This document shows positions 1-9,005 of a DNA stretch of 64,000 nucleotides, one piece after another (position 1 is the first letter of the stretch; each line of letters opens with the position of its first letter). Both the position numbers and the translations under genes were made by a program. Under the pieces are notes generated by a model, which was not told the DNA's origin, made no database searches, and worked only from the letters and a program-made list of their open reading frames with translations. Origin of the DNA: JAAYRQ01 sp035647815 (GTDB lineage: Bacteria > Bacillota > Syntrophomonadia > Syntrophomonadales > Syntrophomonadaceae); the NCBI GenBank assembly GCA_035647815.1, contig DASRMR010000006.1, forward strand, positions 1 to 64,000, written 5' to 3'.

Positions 1-256
1 TAGTTAAAATTCATAAATGTTAATTGTTATTTAATTTCTTTCTTATCCTTAGTAAGTCCAAACATAACACCTTTATCTTTTAGGTTTTTGTTTAAAAATC
101 AGTTATATATACTAAATCCGAGGTCGCGGCAATTTTTTTTAAAAGGCTATGTTTTTAAATTCCTCTTTACTTTAGTGCAAAAATTCAGCTCCTCTCCCCT
201 TCCCTCCCCTCGTATATTGTAGATTAAGGATTCATTATTTACAAGTTTGTAATTAC
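1..256. other. Intergenic stretch at left edge, no gene recognised
   Basis: No convincing reading frame is visible. A pyrimidine-rich tract at about 190-211 reads as a long purine run (GGGGAGGGAAGGGGAGAGG) on the minus strand. It resembles an over-strong ribosome binding site, but the frames after it close quickly. A 12-codon minus-strand frame near 41-79 also has a purine-rich leader but is too short to claim. Confidence 0.4.
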
Positions 257-988
257 TCATATTAGTCCTAGCCATGGATGAATTTGTGGAAGAATCCGCA
301 CATCATTTACATAATCTAGGCAATAATTTTGCACATCAATACATTCAAAGATGTTTAATGTGTTAAAACCTTTCCTAGGTGTAACTGGTTGTATGAACAA
401 AGGTATATCAGGATTAATATTTTTAATCAATTGTAACATGGGGGTAATTTCTTCCCTCGTATATTCGGGAATCAAAACCATTTTAAGATAACATGGTTTC
501 TGTTGAGCAATAGATAAAAACTCTTTATGTTGACTAAAATAATTTTGGCCGACCGTAGAAGGTAACTTAATATCCATACTTATATAATCTATTAAATCTA
601 TAACTTTTGCTAATTGTTCAGGTAAAGTTCCATTAGTTTCCAATAAAAATTGATATCCATAACCTTGGAGATCTAAGATGATTTTAGCAATGAAGTCCGC
701 ATTTAGCAATGGCTCTCCACCTGTAAAACTAACCCATGGAGATTTATACCTTTTAATAATATTGCTAACCATATCTACAGATAAAGGGTTATTTACAGTA
801 TCTATATCCTTGTTTGTACCAACTTGTTTGTATATATTACATACTTTGGATTCAACAAAACTTTTTTCTGTATCACAATATAAACAGCTTAAATTACATC
901 CTGAAAATCTCACAAAAACTTGACTACTACCTACTAAAGCACCTTCACCTTGTATCGTACACATGATTTCATGAAGGTTAGCCGTCAA
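257..988 (-). CDS. queE: 7-carboxy-7-deazaguanine synthase (QueE)
   Basis: Radical-SAM enzyme that contracts 6-carboxy-tetrahydropterin to 7-carboxy-7-deazaguanine, the third step of the preQ0/queuosine pathway. The N-terminus has the family signature MCTIQGEG followed by the cluster motif GCNLSCLYC (CxxxCxxC), and a glycine-rich SAM motif FTGGEP follows. At 243 residues it is a normal length for the family. It is the last gene of the queD-queC-DUF366-queE operon and overlaps the end of the DUF366 gene by 11 bases, so co-translation is likely. The gene partners make the assignment secure. Confidence 0.95.
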   Translation of the reverse strand: MTANLHEIMCTIQGEGALVGSSQVFVRFSGCNLSCLYCDTEKSFVESKVCNIYKQVGTNKDIDTVNNPLSVDMVSNIIKRYKSPWVSFTGGEPLLNADFIAKIILDLQGYGYQFLLETNGTLPEQLAKVIDLIDYISMDIKLPSTVGQNYFSQHKEFLSIAQQKPCYLKMVLIPEYTREEITPMLQLIKNINPDIPLFIQPVTPRKGFNTLNIFECIDVQNYCLDYVNDVRILPQIHPWLGLI

Positions 989-1541
989 CCAATACCCCCC
1001 TAACCTTAGAGCGTGCTTCTTTTATTTGCTCTAATTCTCTTTTATATCTTTGTAAAACATTTTCTGCAAACGCTTTAATATCAGGAATATTAAGCTCTTT
1101 AAGCCCTATAGCCGGAACAGGAGTTCCGGCCGTTTCAATATTAAGTCCTACATGAATTAAGGTAGAAACAACAGATCTAGTAGCAATCGATACTGAAAGC
1201 TTCCTTTTGTTTATATATAAATCATCACCAATACGGCTGGGAATTACCTCATATTGTTCTAGCTCATCTTTAATACATACCATTAACATTCTTTGCTTAA
1301 ATATTGCTAGAGTAAGATTAGTATCAAAATGTTCTAAAATAAAATGTAACATCAGAGGCGAATATATAAAAGCTTGTTCTTGTACATCTGTTAAATCAAC
1401 CATATGATCGATTGATACATCTGCTTCGCCAATAAAACTAACTGCAGCATCACCTAATAAATTATAATTGTTGTATATCCAATGGGGTGCCAATTGGATT
1501 CCTAAATAATCAATATTTTTATCAATAAATAAAGTCTTCAT
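978..1541 (-). CDS. DUF366 family protein in the queuosine operon
   Basis: A 187-residue protein that I recognise as DUF366 from its N-terminal pattern (LFIDKNIDYLG, LAPHWIYNN, HMVDL) and the block YSPLMLHFILEHF. No catalytic motif, signal peptide or membrane segment is evident. Its start lies inside the queC end (20-base overlap) and its stop inside the queE start, so it is tightly held within the pathway operon. This placement suggests a role in making, salvaging or delivering the 7-deazaguanine precursor. That role is inferred from context only; no biochemical function is known to me. Confidence 0.75.
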   Translation of the reverse strand: MKTLFIDKNIDYLGIQLAPHWIYNNYNLLGDAAVSFIGEADVSIDHMVDLTDVQEQAFIYSPLMLHFILEHFDTNLTLAIFKQRMLMVCIKDELEQYEVIPSRIGDDLYINKRKLSVSIATRSVVSTLIHVGLNIETAGTPVPAIGLKELNIPDIKAFAENVLQRYKRELEQIKEARSKVRGVLVDG

Positions 1542-2148
1542 TTAATTTAATACCTGCCTTTACAAAAGCTCTTTTATTTCTCAAACAAGAAATACACTTT
1601 CCACACGGTTTGTCCCCACCTTGATAACAACTCCAAATGTATCTGAAATCTAGCCCTAATCTTTCTCCCTCTTTTATAATTTCTACTTTATCCATATCAG
1701 AAACAAAAGATTTTACCTTAACATGGTTCATAGTGGAATAGTGTAATGACTTGTTTATGGCTGCAATAAAATCTACGGAGTTATCTGGAAAGGTCAATGC
1801 TTCTTCACGATTAAATCCACAAATTAGTAAACCAGCCTTAATGTTTTCTGCATAAGTTGCTCCAATATTAATAAATAAACCATTTCGATTAGAAACCCAA
1901 GGATTTGCCAAAGGTAAGTGGCTAGCACCTATAAGTTCTGAGTGTAAATCTCGCATGAATGGGAGCTCAATTGTCTTGTGCTCAATATTTAACTTGTGGC
2001 AAATGTTTTTAGATGCTCTTATTTCGTTTATCCTTGCTCGCTGTCCATAATCAAATGTGATGGCTAAAACTATTTCGTTTTCCTCTTTAGCTTTTAACAT
2101 CGATACTGCTGAATCTAATCCCCCTGATAAGAGTGCTATCGCTTTCAG
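1522..2148 (-). CDS. queC: 7-cyano-7-deazaguanine synthase (QueC), CTG start
   Basis: ATP-dependent enzyme that converts 7-carboxy-7-deazaguanine and ammonia to preQ0. The PP-loop SGGLDSAVS sits at the N-terminus and the zinc-site cysteines are in CYQGGDKPCGKCISC near the C-terminus. The first in-frame ATG (2100) would remove the PP-loop. Reading upstream restores it, with the CTG at 2146-2148 as the only plausible initiator. GGAGG stands 7 bases before it, and the next upstream in-frame codons lead to a stop. The CTG overlaps the queD TGA (CTGA). The product would be 208 residues. A sequencing error that turned ATG into CTG is the alternative. Confidence 0.92.
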   Translation of the reverse strand: MKAIALLSGGLDSAVSMLKAKEENEIVLAITFDYGQRARINEIRASKNICHKLNIEHKTIELPFMRDLHSELIGASHLPLANPWVSNRNGLFINIGATYAENIKAGLLICGFNREEALTFPDNSVDFIAAINKSLHYSTMNHVKVKSFVSDMDKVEIIKEGERLGLDFRYIWSCYQGGDKPCGKCISCLRNKRAFVKAGIKLNEDFIY

Positions 2149-2519
2149 ATGTATTCCTCCTTATATGTTACATAAGCTGATGATGATTCCCAGACTTTAA
2201 CCATTTGTACTTTATAGTCCACCAGCAATTCTGTAGCCTTTTGGTATATTTCCTTGGCTACATTTTCTGCAGTAGGATTAATTTCATTAAACGGTTCTAT
2301 TTCATTTAAATAAGTATGATCATAAACATCTATTATTTGTGATAAAACAGATTTCAGATATCTAAAATCAATGTGCATTCCGATATCATCTAAATCTTTC
2401 CCAGCTACAACTAATTCAATTTTCCATGTATGTCCATGCACACGACTACAATTTCCCGAATAGTTATTTAATCTATGTGCCGCAGCAAATTCTTTAATAA
2501 CTGTTACTTCAAAACTCAT
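2145..2519 (-). CDS. queD: 6-carboxy-5,6,7,8-tetrahydropterin synthase (QueD)
   Basis: Member of the 6-pyruvoyl-tetrahydropterin synthase family that makes 6-carboxy-tetrahydropterin from dihydroneopterin triphosphate. Zinc-ligand histidines are visible in AAAHRL and VHGHTW, and the catalytic cysteine in NCSRVHGH. The chosen ATG at 2517-2519 gives 124 residues and has GGGAGG seven bases upstream. A start 18 bases earlier would translate through that ribosome binding site. It is the first gene of the queuosine operon; a promoter is proposed just upstream. No preQ1 riboswitch was found in the leader. Confidence 0.94.
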   Translation of the reverse strand: MSFEVTVIKEFAAAHRLNNYSGNCSRVHGHTWKIELVVAGKDLDDIGMHIDFRYLKSVLSQIIDVYDHTYLNEIEPFNEINPTAENVAKEIYQKATELLVDYKVQMVKVWESSSAYVTYKEEYI

Positions 2520-2559
2520 GGAGTTTCCTCCCAACATAATTTAAAAACATATAGTATTG

Positions 2560-2587
2560 ATTTTATCATTATTTAATCTAATTACAA
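2560..2587 (-). promoter_or_regulatory. Candidate promoter of the queuosine operon
   Basis: On the minus strand TTGTAA and TAAAAT are separated by 16 bases, in an AT-rich leader about 40 bases before queD. The match to sigma-A boxes is fair. It is assigned by pattern only. Confidence 0.4.
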
Positions 2588-2698
2588 AATTAAACTTTTT
2601 TTTATTATTTAATGAATTATTTAGCTAATAATATAACTTTTTATAACATTAAAGGTTTTTAGGTAAATTAACGACATTATTACTTGAGGTGATTATAG

Positions 2699-3733
2699 TT
2701 GAGTAAAAGTTTCTTTGAACGAGAATATACTTGTCCAGTTTGTAAAATTACATTTAAATCTTTATCTATTAGAAGTTCAGCTACTTATGTAGAAACAAAA
2801 GAAGCAGATCTTCACATTATATACAAAGGAGTTAGTCCACTACACTATTCAATAATAGTTTGTCCTACTTGTGAATATGCAGCCTCTAATACATCCTTTA
2901 CTCAAAACCTGGAGAGAGTAAAAGCTGAACAATTAGCTGTTGCTCTTGCTCAATTGAAAAGTGATGAGCATTTTGATTTTGTTGGAGAAAGAGATTTAGA
3001 AACTACCTTAAAAACATTTCAACTAGCTATTCGTACTGCCCAATTAAAAATGGTTAGCAGTGCAGAACTTAGTGGGTTAATTTTAGCAGCCGGATGGATA
3101 GCCCGAGAAATGGGTAATATTAATCTAGAAAAAGTCTATATTAATGAGGCTTTAAAACATTATCTCGATGCTTACCATAATGATAGTGGTGCTATAGGTA
3201 ACTTGGACGATATTACAGTAACATATCTTATAGGTGAATTACATAGAAGGTCTGGCAATTATAGTGATGCCATAAACTGGTTTAACAAGGTTATTTACCA
3301 TAAAGCTATTAAACAAAATCCTAATATAGAAAAATTAGCTCGTGAGCAATGGGCTTTAGCTCGTGAAGAGGCTAAAAATATAAATCATATAGACGATGGG
3401 TCACAGGTATCTACCCCCAATAATAGCCCAGTAAAAATTACAACCGAAATAGATGAAAAAGATAATCGTGAAAATGATAAGCAAAGCCCTAGTAGTTCTG
3501 CTCGTAGACGATCAACTATGCAAATGTCAGCTAATTTATATGCTGATCAAATTGATTGGCTTAAGAAAATATCTAATAATGGACATAAAAACACTAATAA
3601 GCTTTTTCCCCGCGAAGCCGTCCTACGTTCATTAGTTGATCTTGTGATAGACCAACTAGGAGAAGAATTTCCAACCCAATTTACTAGCGAGGAAGAATTA
3701 ATTGAGGAGTTTCGAGCCTTATTATTTACCTAG
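2699..3733 (+). CDS. DUF2225 family protein
   Basis: A 344-residue protein with the N-terminal DUF2225 hallmarks: zinc-type cysteine pairs in CPVC (residues 12-15) and CPTCEYA, and the SPLHY block between them. The middle is helical and TPR-like (SGNYSDAINWFNKVI). A charged, low-complexity linker follows and then a small C-terminal domain. It starts at TTG with GAGGTG eight bases upstream. Its function is unknown; family members are common in Firmicutes. It converges on the Rad50-like C-terminal gene and overlaps its stop by eight bases. It has no obvious functional link to either neighbour. Confidence 0.8.
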   Translation: MSKSFFEREYTCPVCKITFKSLSIRSSATYVETKEADLHIIYKGVSPLHYSIIVCPTCEYAASNTSFTQNLERVKAEQLAVALAQLKSDEHFDFVGERDLETTLKTFQLAIRTAQLKMVSSAELSGLILAAGWIAREMGNINLEKVYINEALKHYLDAYHNDSGAIGNLDDITVTYLIGELHRRSGNYSDAINWFNKVIYHKAIKQNPNIEKLAREQWALAREEAKNINHIDDGSQVSTPNNSPVKITTEIDEKDNRENDKQSPSSSARRRSTMQMSANLYADQIDWLKKISNNGHKNTNKLFPREAVLRSLVDLVIDQLGEEFPTQFTSEEELIEEFRALLFT

Positions 3734-4376
3734 TAATAATATTGGTAATACCACTTTCAATTTTCACTTCAAAACCTTTATCTGCACTATTAGCAAGATA
3801 ACTATTATGAGTTACTATTATTACTTGACGTTCAAATGTATTAACTACTAAGTATAAAAAATCCGCAATACTTTGGGAATATTCTTGGGAAACATGCTTA
3901 GCTGGTTCATCCAAGATCAATGGGCCACTTGACGAAGGCCTAGAAGTCTCTAGGAGGGCCACCCTTAAGGCTAAGGAAACAATGTCTACAATTCCTCCAC
4001 CCCTAGATTCTTGAGGCTCAGTTTTGACCACATGTTCCCCACCATAGGTTGATGATACCGTGAAATAAGCTTCCGTCTTTTCGCCTTTTTCTTCTGTATC
4101 TATATTGAACTCCAAATCACCAGGAAAAACTATTCCTAGGGCATTTGTAACTAGACTTTCCATAGTCCTTTTTGATTTAGTCCTAGCATAATCAGCTGCT
4201 AATTGATAAATACGATTTACTTGTCTATATAAATATATTTTTTCATCTATTTCTTTTTTGCGTTCTATTTTATCAAGTAAGCTTTTGTTTATATTATCTA
4301 ACTGACCTTTTCTGAGCCAAGTTTCTTCGTTAAATCTAGCATACCCTTCTTTTAGATTATCAATATTAATGTCCAT
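3726..4376 (-). CDS. Rad50/SbcC-like ATPase, C-terminal half as separate gene
   Basis: A 216-residue protein carrying only the C-terminal half of an SMC/Rad50-type ATPase. It has a short N-terminal coiled coil (about 20-70), a signature-like motif SRGGGIVDIVSLALR (about 124-138) in place of the usual LSGGE form, Walker B PLILDEP (152-158) and the switch histidine in IVTH (187-190). There is no Walker A. Walker A lies in the protein at 4660-6141, so the two should assemble into one ATP-binding site. Its ATG overlaps the stop of the upstream small gene (TAATG), indicating translational coupling. Part of the NurA-HerA-Mre11 operon. Confidence 0.85.
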   Translation of the reverse strand: MDINIDNLKEGYARFNEETWLRKGQLDNINKSLLDKIERKKEIDEKIYLYRQVNRIYQLAADYARTKSKRTMESLVTNALGIVFPGDLEFNIDTEEKGEKTEAYFTVSSTYGGEHVVKTEPQESRGGGIVDIVSLALRVALLETSRPSSSGPLILDEPAKHVSQEYSQSIADFLYLVVNTFERQVIIVTHNSYLANSADKGFEVKIESGITNIITR

Positions 4377-4642
4377 TATAATTTCGCACCTTTAAGATAC
4401 TCAGCAGGAATAAGTTGCTTTATTTCTTCTAGCATCTCATCCATTTGATTTTTGATTTCCAAGATTTTAGCATCTAGTTCTTCTGGATTAACTCCTAATT
4501 CCTCTGCCCTTTGGTTAAGCTCCTTTAATTCTTTTTCTAGATATTCTTTACTGGCTAAAGCTTTGTTTCTTTCATCACGAGCGTTTTTTAGAGCCTCATC
4601 AAGTATTTTTATCTTTTCTTCATAAGTTATTTCTTTTTTCAT
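4376..4642 (-). CDS. Small coiled-coil protein between the Rad50-like halves
   Basis: An 88-residue, highly charged, almost wholly helical protein with heptad-like repeats of Leu/Ile between Lys and Glu, ending in EEIKQLIPAEYLKGAKL. It has no catalytic motif. It lies between the N-terminal and C-terminal Rad50-like genes, 17 bases after the former and overlapping the latter by one base. The ribosome binding site GAGGGGA is somewhat distant from the ATG. It probably supplies part of the descending coiled-coil arm or bridges the two halves. That is inference from position and composition. Confidence 0.75.
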   Translation of the reverse strand: MKKEITYEEKIKILDEALKNARDERNKALASKEYLEKELKELNQRAEELGVNPEELDAKILEIKNQMDEMLEEIKQLIPAEYLKGAKL

Positions 4643-4659
4643 CTTTTTCTCTCATCCCC

Positions 4660-6141
4660 TCAAATCGCAGTTTTGTCTGCTATTTTTTCGATTACAATTG
4701 GCGTTATCTGAGAACCACAAGTCGGACATGTGCCAGCTTCATTTAGAATCTCAATAAAATTAGTTTGAATTTCTTCATATTTATTACCTAGTAGAGTTAT
4801 TTCTTTAACTTGCTCATCAATCTTTTGTTGGTTCTGTTTAGCATGTAGATTAAGCTCAGTTAACCTCTTAAGAGTAGTTAAGTTTTCAGTTTGGACTTTT
4901 AAAGCATTTTGTGCCTTTTGAATACCTTGCAAGCTTTCTAGCTTTTGCTTTATTTTGGCTAAATCCTTTTCTTTAACTCTAATATCGCGGCTTAATTGTC
5001 TACTAATTTTCTTCACTTGTTGTAAATCATTTCCTCTTTGCCTTAAATCATATAATTGGCTGATTATATTTTGCACCCGGGGTAATTCGTCTGTAGAATT
5101 TAGATGTTTATTAACTTTCTCTAATTGGGTCGCATTTTCTTGTCGGTTTACCTTTAATTTGATTAGCTTTCTGAGAGTTTTCTCTAAGTCTAATAGTTTC
5201 GTATAATTATTTGCGGCATTTTCTATATTTACTAACTTGTTTATAGTATTATTATATTTGTATAATTCACTAGTTACATTGTGGAGTTTATTTCTAACTT
5301 GGATTAGATTAGTGTAATATTTTGCTTGTTCTACAAGTGATTCGTTAATCTTACTTATCTTCTCTAAATACACTAGTTTTTCTAACCGAGTACTATTCTT
5401 CTCTATGTTTGTAAGTAAATCTTTTCTTTGTTTTAGTAATTCCCCGAGTATATTGGCTAGTGACTTAGAATTTTCCGTTTTTTCTAATAGAATTCTAACC
5501 TGCTGTAATTTCTTCTCTTGTTCTGGAAGATCATTAAAAGTTTCTTTTTCTTCCTCTAGTTTTTCAATCTCCAGCTCTAAGTCAGATTTTTCTCTACTTT
5601 GACTGCGAACATCTCTTAATAATTCTCTTTGTGCAGCATCAATAATATGTAAATTAGCTATTCTACCAATTGTTTTCGCTCTACTAGCTGCCGAATCTGC
5701 TATAAGAAAAGGAGGATCTAATTGTTGTGCAATATTCAACTCTAATTTGTGATCTGTATCGATCCATAATGGAAACACACCTAATTCCTGCTGAACTTCC
5801 AATGGAACTTCGTTTTTAAACCTTTCTAGGATTAATTCCGGTTCTTCTCGACCATCAGGATAGTAAACTATGTAGCGATTTTGCCTTTTCGTCTCATCTC
5901 TTAATCTACTCACCTTAGTCCCATCATTGAATATCGCAGTAACTTCGCATCTAGTCTCACCTACCCTAATAAACCCGGTACCACGAGGTTCATTATAGAA
6001 TAGCCATCTTAAAGCTCTAATGATAGAAGTTTTACCTTGATCTGATTCACCAGTGAATATGTTTAGCCCCGGATCTAGTTCTATTTTGGTGTTTAAATGA
6101 GATTGAAAATTTATAATATGAAGGAATTTAATATATTTCAA
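4660..6141 (-). CDS. Rad50/SbcC-like ATPase, N-terminal half with terminal zinc hook
   Basis: A 493-residue protein with an N-terminal SMC/Rad50 ATPase lobe: Walker A GESDQGKTS at 31-39, then the beta-rich segment expected before the coil. A long coiled coil follows (about 170-465). It ends with the zinc-hook motif GTCPTCG (C472, C475) only about 20 residues from the C-terminus. In ordinary Rad50/SbcC the hook is central and a second coil and ATPase lobe follow; here they are encoded by the next two genes. The start overlaps the mre11 stop by four bases (ATGA), consistent with an Mre11-Rad50-type complex that processes DNA ends. Confidence 0.88.
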   Translation of the reverse strand: MKYIKFLHIINFQSHLNTKIELDPGLNIFTGESDQGKTSIIRALRWLFYNEPRGTGFIRVGETRCEVTAIFNDGTKVSRLRDETKRQNRYIVYYPDGREEPELILERFKNEVPLEVQQELGVFPLWIDTDHKLELNIAQQLDPPFLIADSAASRAKTIGRIANLHIIDAAQRELLRDVRSQSREKSDLELEIEKLEEEKETFNDLPEQEKKLQQVRILLEKTENSKSLANILGELLKQRKDLLTNIEKNSTRLEKLVYLEKISKINESLVEQAKYYTNLIQVRNKLHNVTSELYKYNNTINKLVNIENAANNYTKLLDLEKTLRKLIKLKVNRQENATQLEKVNKHLNSTDELPRVQNIISQLYDLRQRGNDLQQVKKISRQLSRDIRVKEKDLAKIKQKLESLQGIQKAQNALKVQTENLTTLKRLTELNLHAKQNQQKIDEQVKEITLLGNKYEEIQTNFIEILNEAGTCPTCGSQITPIVIEKIADKTAI

Positions 6142-7127
6142 TTATAAGTTCCCCCTTTAAAAACCATACTTTCTTCTACTAAAGCTATTCGTCTTAATGC
6201 TTCTTCTCTTACCTCTTCCGAGTCTTCCAGATTGTTAATTACCTCATTTATAATATTTCTAACATTCATCTTTTCTAAATCTGCAGCTTGTTTTATTTCT
6301 TGAGTAAACCTTTCTAATTTTAAGTTTAGAGAAGCTTTATCTTCAGCTTTACTTCTATCTAGTACTTCTTCCCCTGGGAGTGCAGATTTTAGCCATATAT
6401 TCTTACATTCAATTTGTTTACCTTCAAGGTTTATTAAAGTTACGCCCACTTTTCTGGCCATTTCTTTACGGTGATTAGATAACCGAATTAATGCTCCCGG
6501 ATTAATAAAGTATTTCCCCGCTCTTTCGATAATACCAAACCCTAAATGATTATGACCACTCAAAGTAATATCAGCTTTTGTCTCTAAAATATCATCTATT
6601 AATGTATGAGGACCAGGAAATTCTTTTTGATTTACTAACATGCCATGTACCATATGTATAGCTATATCTGCCGATTCTTTGCTTACTTGATAATCTATTT
6701 CCCTAGGTCTAACATCAATATCGTAATGATATGGCTGACCAGTAAGTTGTAGACAAACATCATGTTTTTTAAGATATGTTTTTTCTCCTGGAAATAGCAA
6801 GTTAATGAATCCTAAACGCGCTATAAATCCTAGTAAAGTGCGAGGTAGTGTTTGTATATTAGCACCGAATAGATCATGGTTACCGCTTATAGCATAGATA
6901 GGCACCTTGAACTTCCTAAATAGCTCTAGAAATTCACCTGTGATGGCTAATGAAGGGCTAGCTACATCAAAGAAATCTCCACCATGTAAGATATAGTCTA
7001 CATCATGTTCTTCAGCAATTCTCACTACTTCATTAATCTTGTTTTTGAGTGTATCACTTAAAATGTCTAATCTATTTTCCGGAGTATTCCCTCTTATATG
7101 AGTATCAGTTAAATATAATAATTTCAT
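6138..7127 (-). CDS. Mre11/SbcD-like nuclease
   Basis: Calcineurin-like metallophosphoesterase of 329 residues, the nuclease partner of Rad50/SbcC. All family metal motifs are visible: LTDTHIRG (D7, H9), HGGDFFD, SGNHD, a HGM histidine and SGHNH. It probably acts as a Mn-dependent exo/endonuclease on double-strand DNA ends. It is encoded directly upstream of the Rad50-like N-terminal gene (4-base overlap) and three bases after herA. Context favours an archaeal-style Mre11 over a housekeeping SbcD. Confidence 0.92.
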   Translation of the reverse strand: MKLLYLTDTHIRGNTPENRLDILSDTLKNKINEVVRIAEEHDVDYILHGGDFFDVASPSLAITGEFLELFRKFKVPIYAISGNHDLFGANIQTLPRTLLGFIARLGFINLLFPGEKTYLKKHDVCLQLTGQPYHYDIDVRPREIDYQVSKESADIAIHMVHGMLVNQKEFPGPHTLIDDILETKADITLSGHNHLGFGIIERAGKYFINPGALIRLSNHRKEMARKVGVTLINLEGKQIECKNIWLKSALPGEEVLDRSKAEDKASLNLKLERFTQEIKQAADLEKMNVRNIINEVINNLEDSEEVREEALRRIALVEESMVFKGGTYN

Positions 7128-7130
7128 TTT

Positions 7131-8993
7131 TCATTCACCTTTATATGTTATTCCCAAAAGCGGATTAGTCTCTTTTCTAACAATTCCGTTTTCCGCCATT
7201 TTTTCTAAATAATTTATCAATTCTATTTCACTTAGGTTAATTTCCTCTTTTTCCAGTCTAAGTATTATATCTATAAGGTTAGATTCATTTAGTGGCAGGT
7301 AGTCATTTATAATCTTAGTCACTAACTCAAAATGTTCATTTAATTGTTCTTCTAGTTCATCAAAAGGATTAAGCTGGTGTGGGCTTCTAGTCTTAGATAC
7401 CCTAACTTTAATAGACATAGTTCGTCCAATAACTGGTGATGAGATATAACCAGTGCCAGATGGTAGATAAGGTAATCTTTTAACATCTTCACTCGCTATA
7501 TCAGTCTCTTCCCTGATTACATTCAGGTCAGTAGATCTTACTGTTCTAAAAATTATTTTTGTATTTAACTGAGCATTAATCGTATCATCTAATAATGCCG
7601 GTCTTTGACTAGCGAGGATTAAAAAGACTCCATATTTTCTTCCTTCTTGAGCTATTTCCCGCATTTCCCTTTTTGATGGCACATTAAAATCACCTTTGGG
7701 GGCAAAATTATGAGCCTCATCAGTTATAACTACAAAAGGGGGGAACTTTTCTTCTATGGTCTGACCTTTTTGAACGGCATCACGATAATCTCTTCTTTTT
7801 TGATAAACACTACGCAAAACATATGCAGCATAAACCCGGAGCATCCATATAGTACCCCTAATTATTACTGTTTTTTGAGCTTTTAGTCCTTCTTCAATCC
7901 TTTTTATACCTTTATCCATAAAAATACCTTGGCGAACTAGACGAGATAATCGCCAGGTAATTGATTTTAATGTACTTATCTGACCTACTTGTTTCTTTAA
8001 AGCTAAAAGCTTATTCCAGTACTGGTTTTTCCTTTTTTCTTCAATGTCAGTTCTATCCATAAATTCTTGTCTGTAATGATCATCATTAGGACTTTCTAAT
8101 AATTTTATTAGACTATCTATACGATCTTGAAATAAAGCTAAATGATCTCTTCTCTCTAATACAGCTGAAACTGCACTTTCCATCGCTTCTGTTATAGGAC
8201 TAACTGCGCCTAGTAAGTTACATAAATCACCAGAAGTTAAAGTATCAAACTTCACTCCTGCATCGACTCCGACTGTAACTATCAGACACGAGCGATCATA
8301 ATCACCTTTAAAATCATCAGGCAAGTTTTCATCAAAAACATCTTTAAAACTCATCTCATAATGGGGGTCAAAAACTAATAGGGGTACTTTCTTTTCCATT
8401 AATTCCTCGATCAAAACTCGGAGTCCAAAAGATTTACCCGAACCTGAGCCCCCGAAAATCCCTATATGAGGATAATTATTCATAGACTTATAATCAAAAA
8501 CAAATGGTACCCCAACTTGTGGCATGATCCCTTTTTTCGTATCAAATAATGGTGAAACCTGCTGTAATTCTATAGGCAAAGAATCTGTCAATCCTTCAGT
8601 TCCCTGAATCACACCTACTGTAAGCCCATCTGGTGGTAATGTCCTAATTAACAAATCCCTTACTTCTTCAAACTCCGGTTCCCTGATATTAGCACCTGTT
8701 TTAACTGGATAAAACAATTCACTTATAATTCTTAGCTTGGCAAAATAAATCATTTCATCAGCTATTTCGTAACCTAAACTATTTAGAACATCCATTACAT
8801 CCCCATCGACTAAAACTGGTGTTTTTTCATCTATGGAAGGTATAAAGGGATTGACCGAATAAGTTTCGATTACTTCCCCAACTGGATAATTCAAAAAACT
8901 ATCTTCTATTATCAATAATTCATTTAATCTAAAACTACGTTCCCCTGATGAGGCCCATATCTCGTGTTCATTAGTTGTTCCAACAACTTGCAA
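7131..8993 (-). CDS. herA: HerA-like hexameric DNA translocase/helicase
   Basis: FtsK/HerA-superfamily ATPase of 620 residues. It has an N-terminal HAS-barrel-like region (about 1-100), Walker A GGSGSGKS (181-188), Walker B with VVITDEAHNF (421-430), and downstream sensor and arginine-finger regions (LILASQRPALLDD). HerA is known to work with NurA in 5'-strand resection of DNA ends, and nurA lies immediately upstream (12 bases). Translation starts at TTG behind a GGGGGG run. It is longer than many archaeal HerA proteins; the last 80-100 residues form an extra helical tail. Anti-phage HerA systems are an alternative role, but no such partner effector is present. Confidence 0.9.
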   Translation of the reverse strand: MQVVGTTNEHEIWASSGERSFRLNELLIIEDSFLNYPVGEVIETYSVNPFIPSIDEKTPVLVDGDVMDVLNSLGYEIADEMIYFAKLRIISELFYPVKTGANIREPEFEEVRDLLIRTLPPDGLTVGVIQGTEGLTDSLPIELQQVSPLFDTKKGIMPQVGVPFVFDYKSMNNYPHIGIFGGSGSGKSFGLRVLIEELMEKKVPLLVFDPHYEMSFKDVFDENLPDDFKGDYDRSCLIVTVGVDAGVKFDTLTSGDLCNLLGAVSPITEAMESAVSAVLERRDHLALFQDRIDSLIKLLESPNDDHYRQEFMDRTDIEEKRKNQYWNKLLALKKQVGQISTLKSITWRLSRLVRQGIFMDKGIKRIEEGLKAQKTVIIRGTIWMLRVYAAYVLRSVYQKRRDYRDAVQKGQTIEEKFPPFVVITDEAHNFAPKGDFNVPSKREMREIAQEGRKYGVFLILASQRPALLDDTINAQLNTKIIFRTVRSTDLNVIREETDIASEDVKRLPYLPSGTGYISSPVIGRTMSIKVRVSKTRSPHQLNPFDELEEQLNEHFELVTKIINDYLPLNESNLIDIILRLEKEEINLSEIELINYLEKMAENGIVRKETNPLLGITYKGE

Positions 8994-9005
8994 AGTAGAC
9001 CCCCC

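Noticed and set aside
41..79. 12-codon minus-strand peptide near the left edge
   Set aside because: It has a purine-rich leader but is too short and featureless to support a gene call.
678..923. Plus-strand open frame opposite queE
   Set aside because: It lies wholly antisense to a clearly assigned radical SAM gene, has no ribosome binding site and no protein-like composition.
2520..2698. preQ1 riboswitch before the queuosine operon
   Set aside because: The short, AT-rich leader has no C-rich aptamer hairpin with the A-rich tail expected of preQ1 riboswitches.
5405..5602. Plus-strand frame rich in Ser/Phe inside the Rad50-like gene
   Set aside because: Its composition mirrors the Glu/Lys coiled coil on the other strand, a usual antisense artefact.
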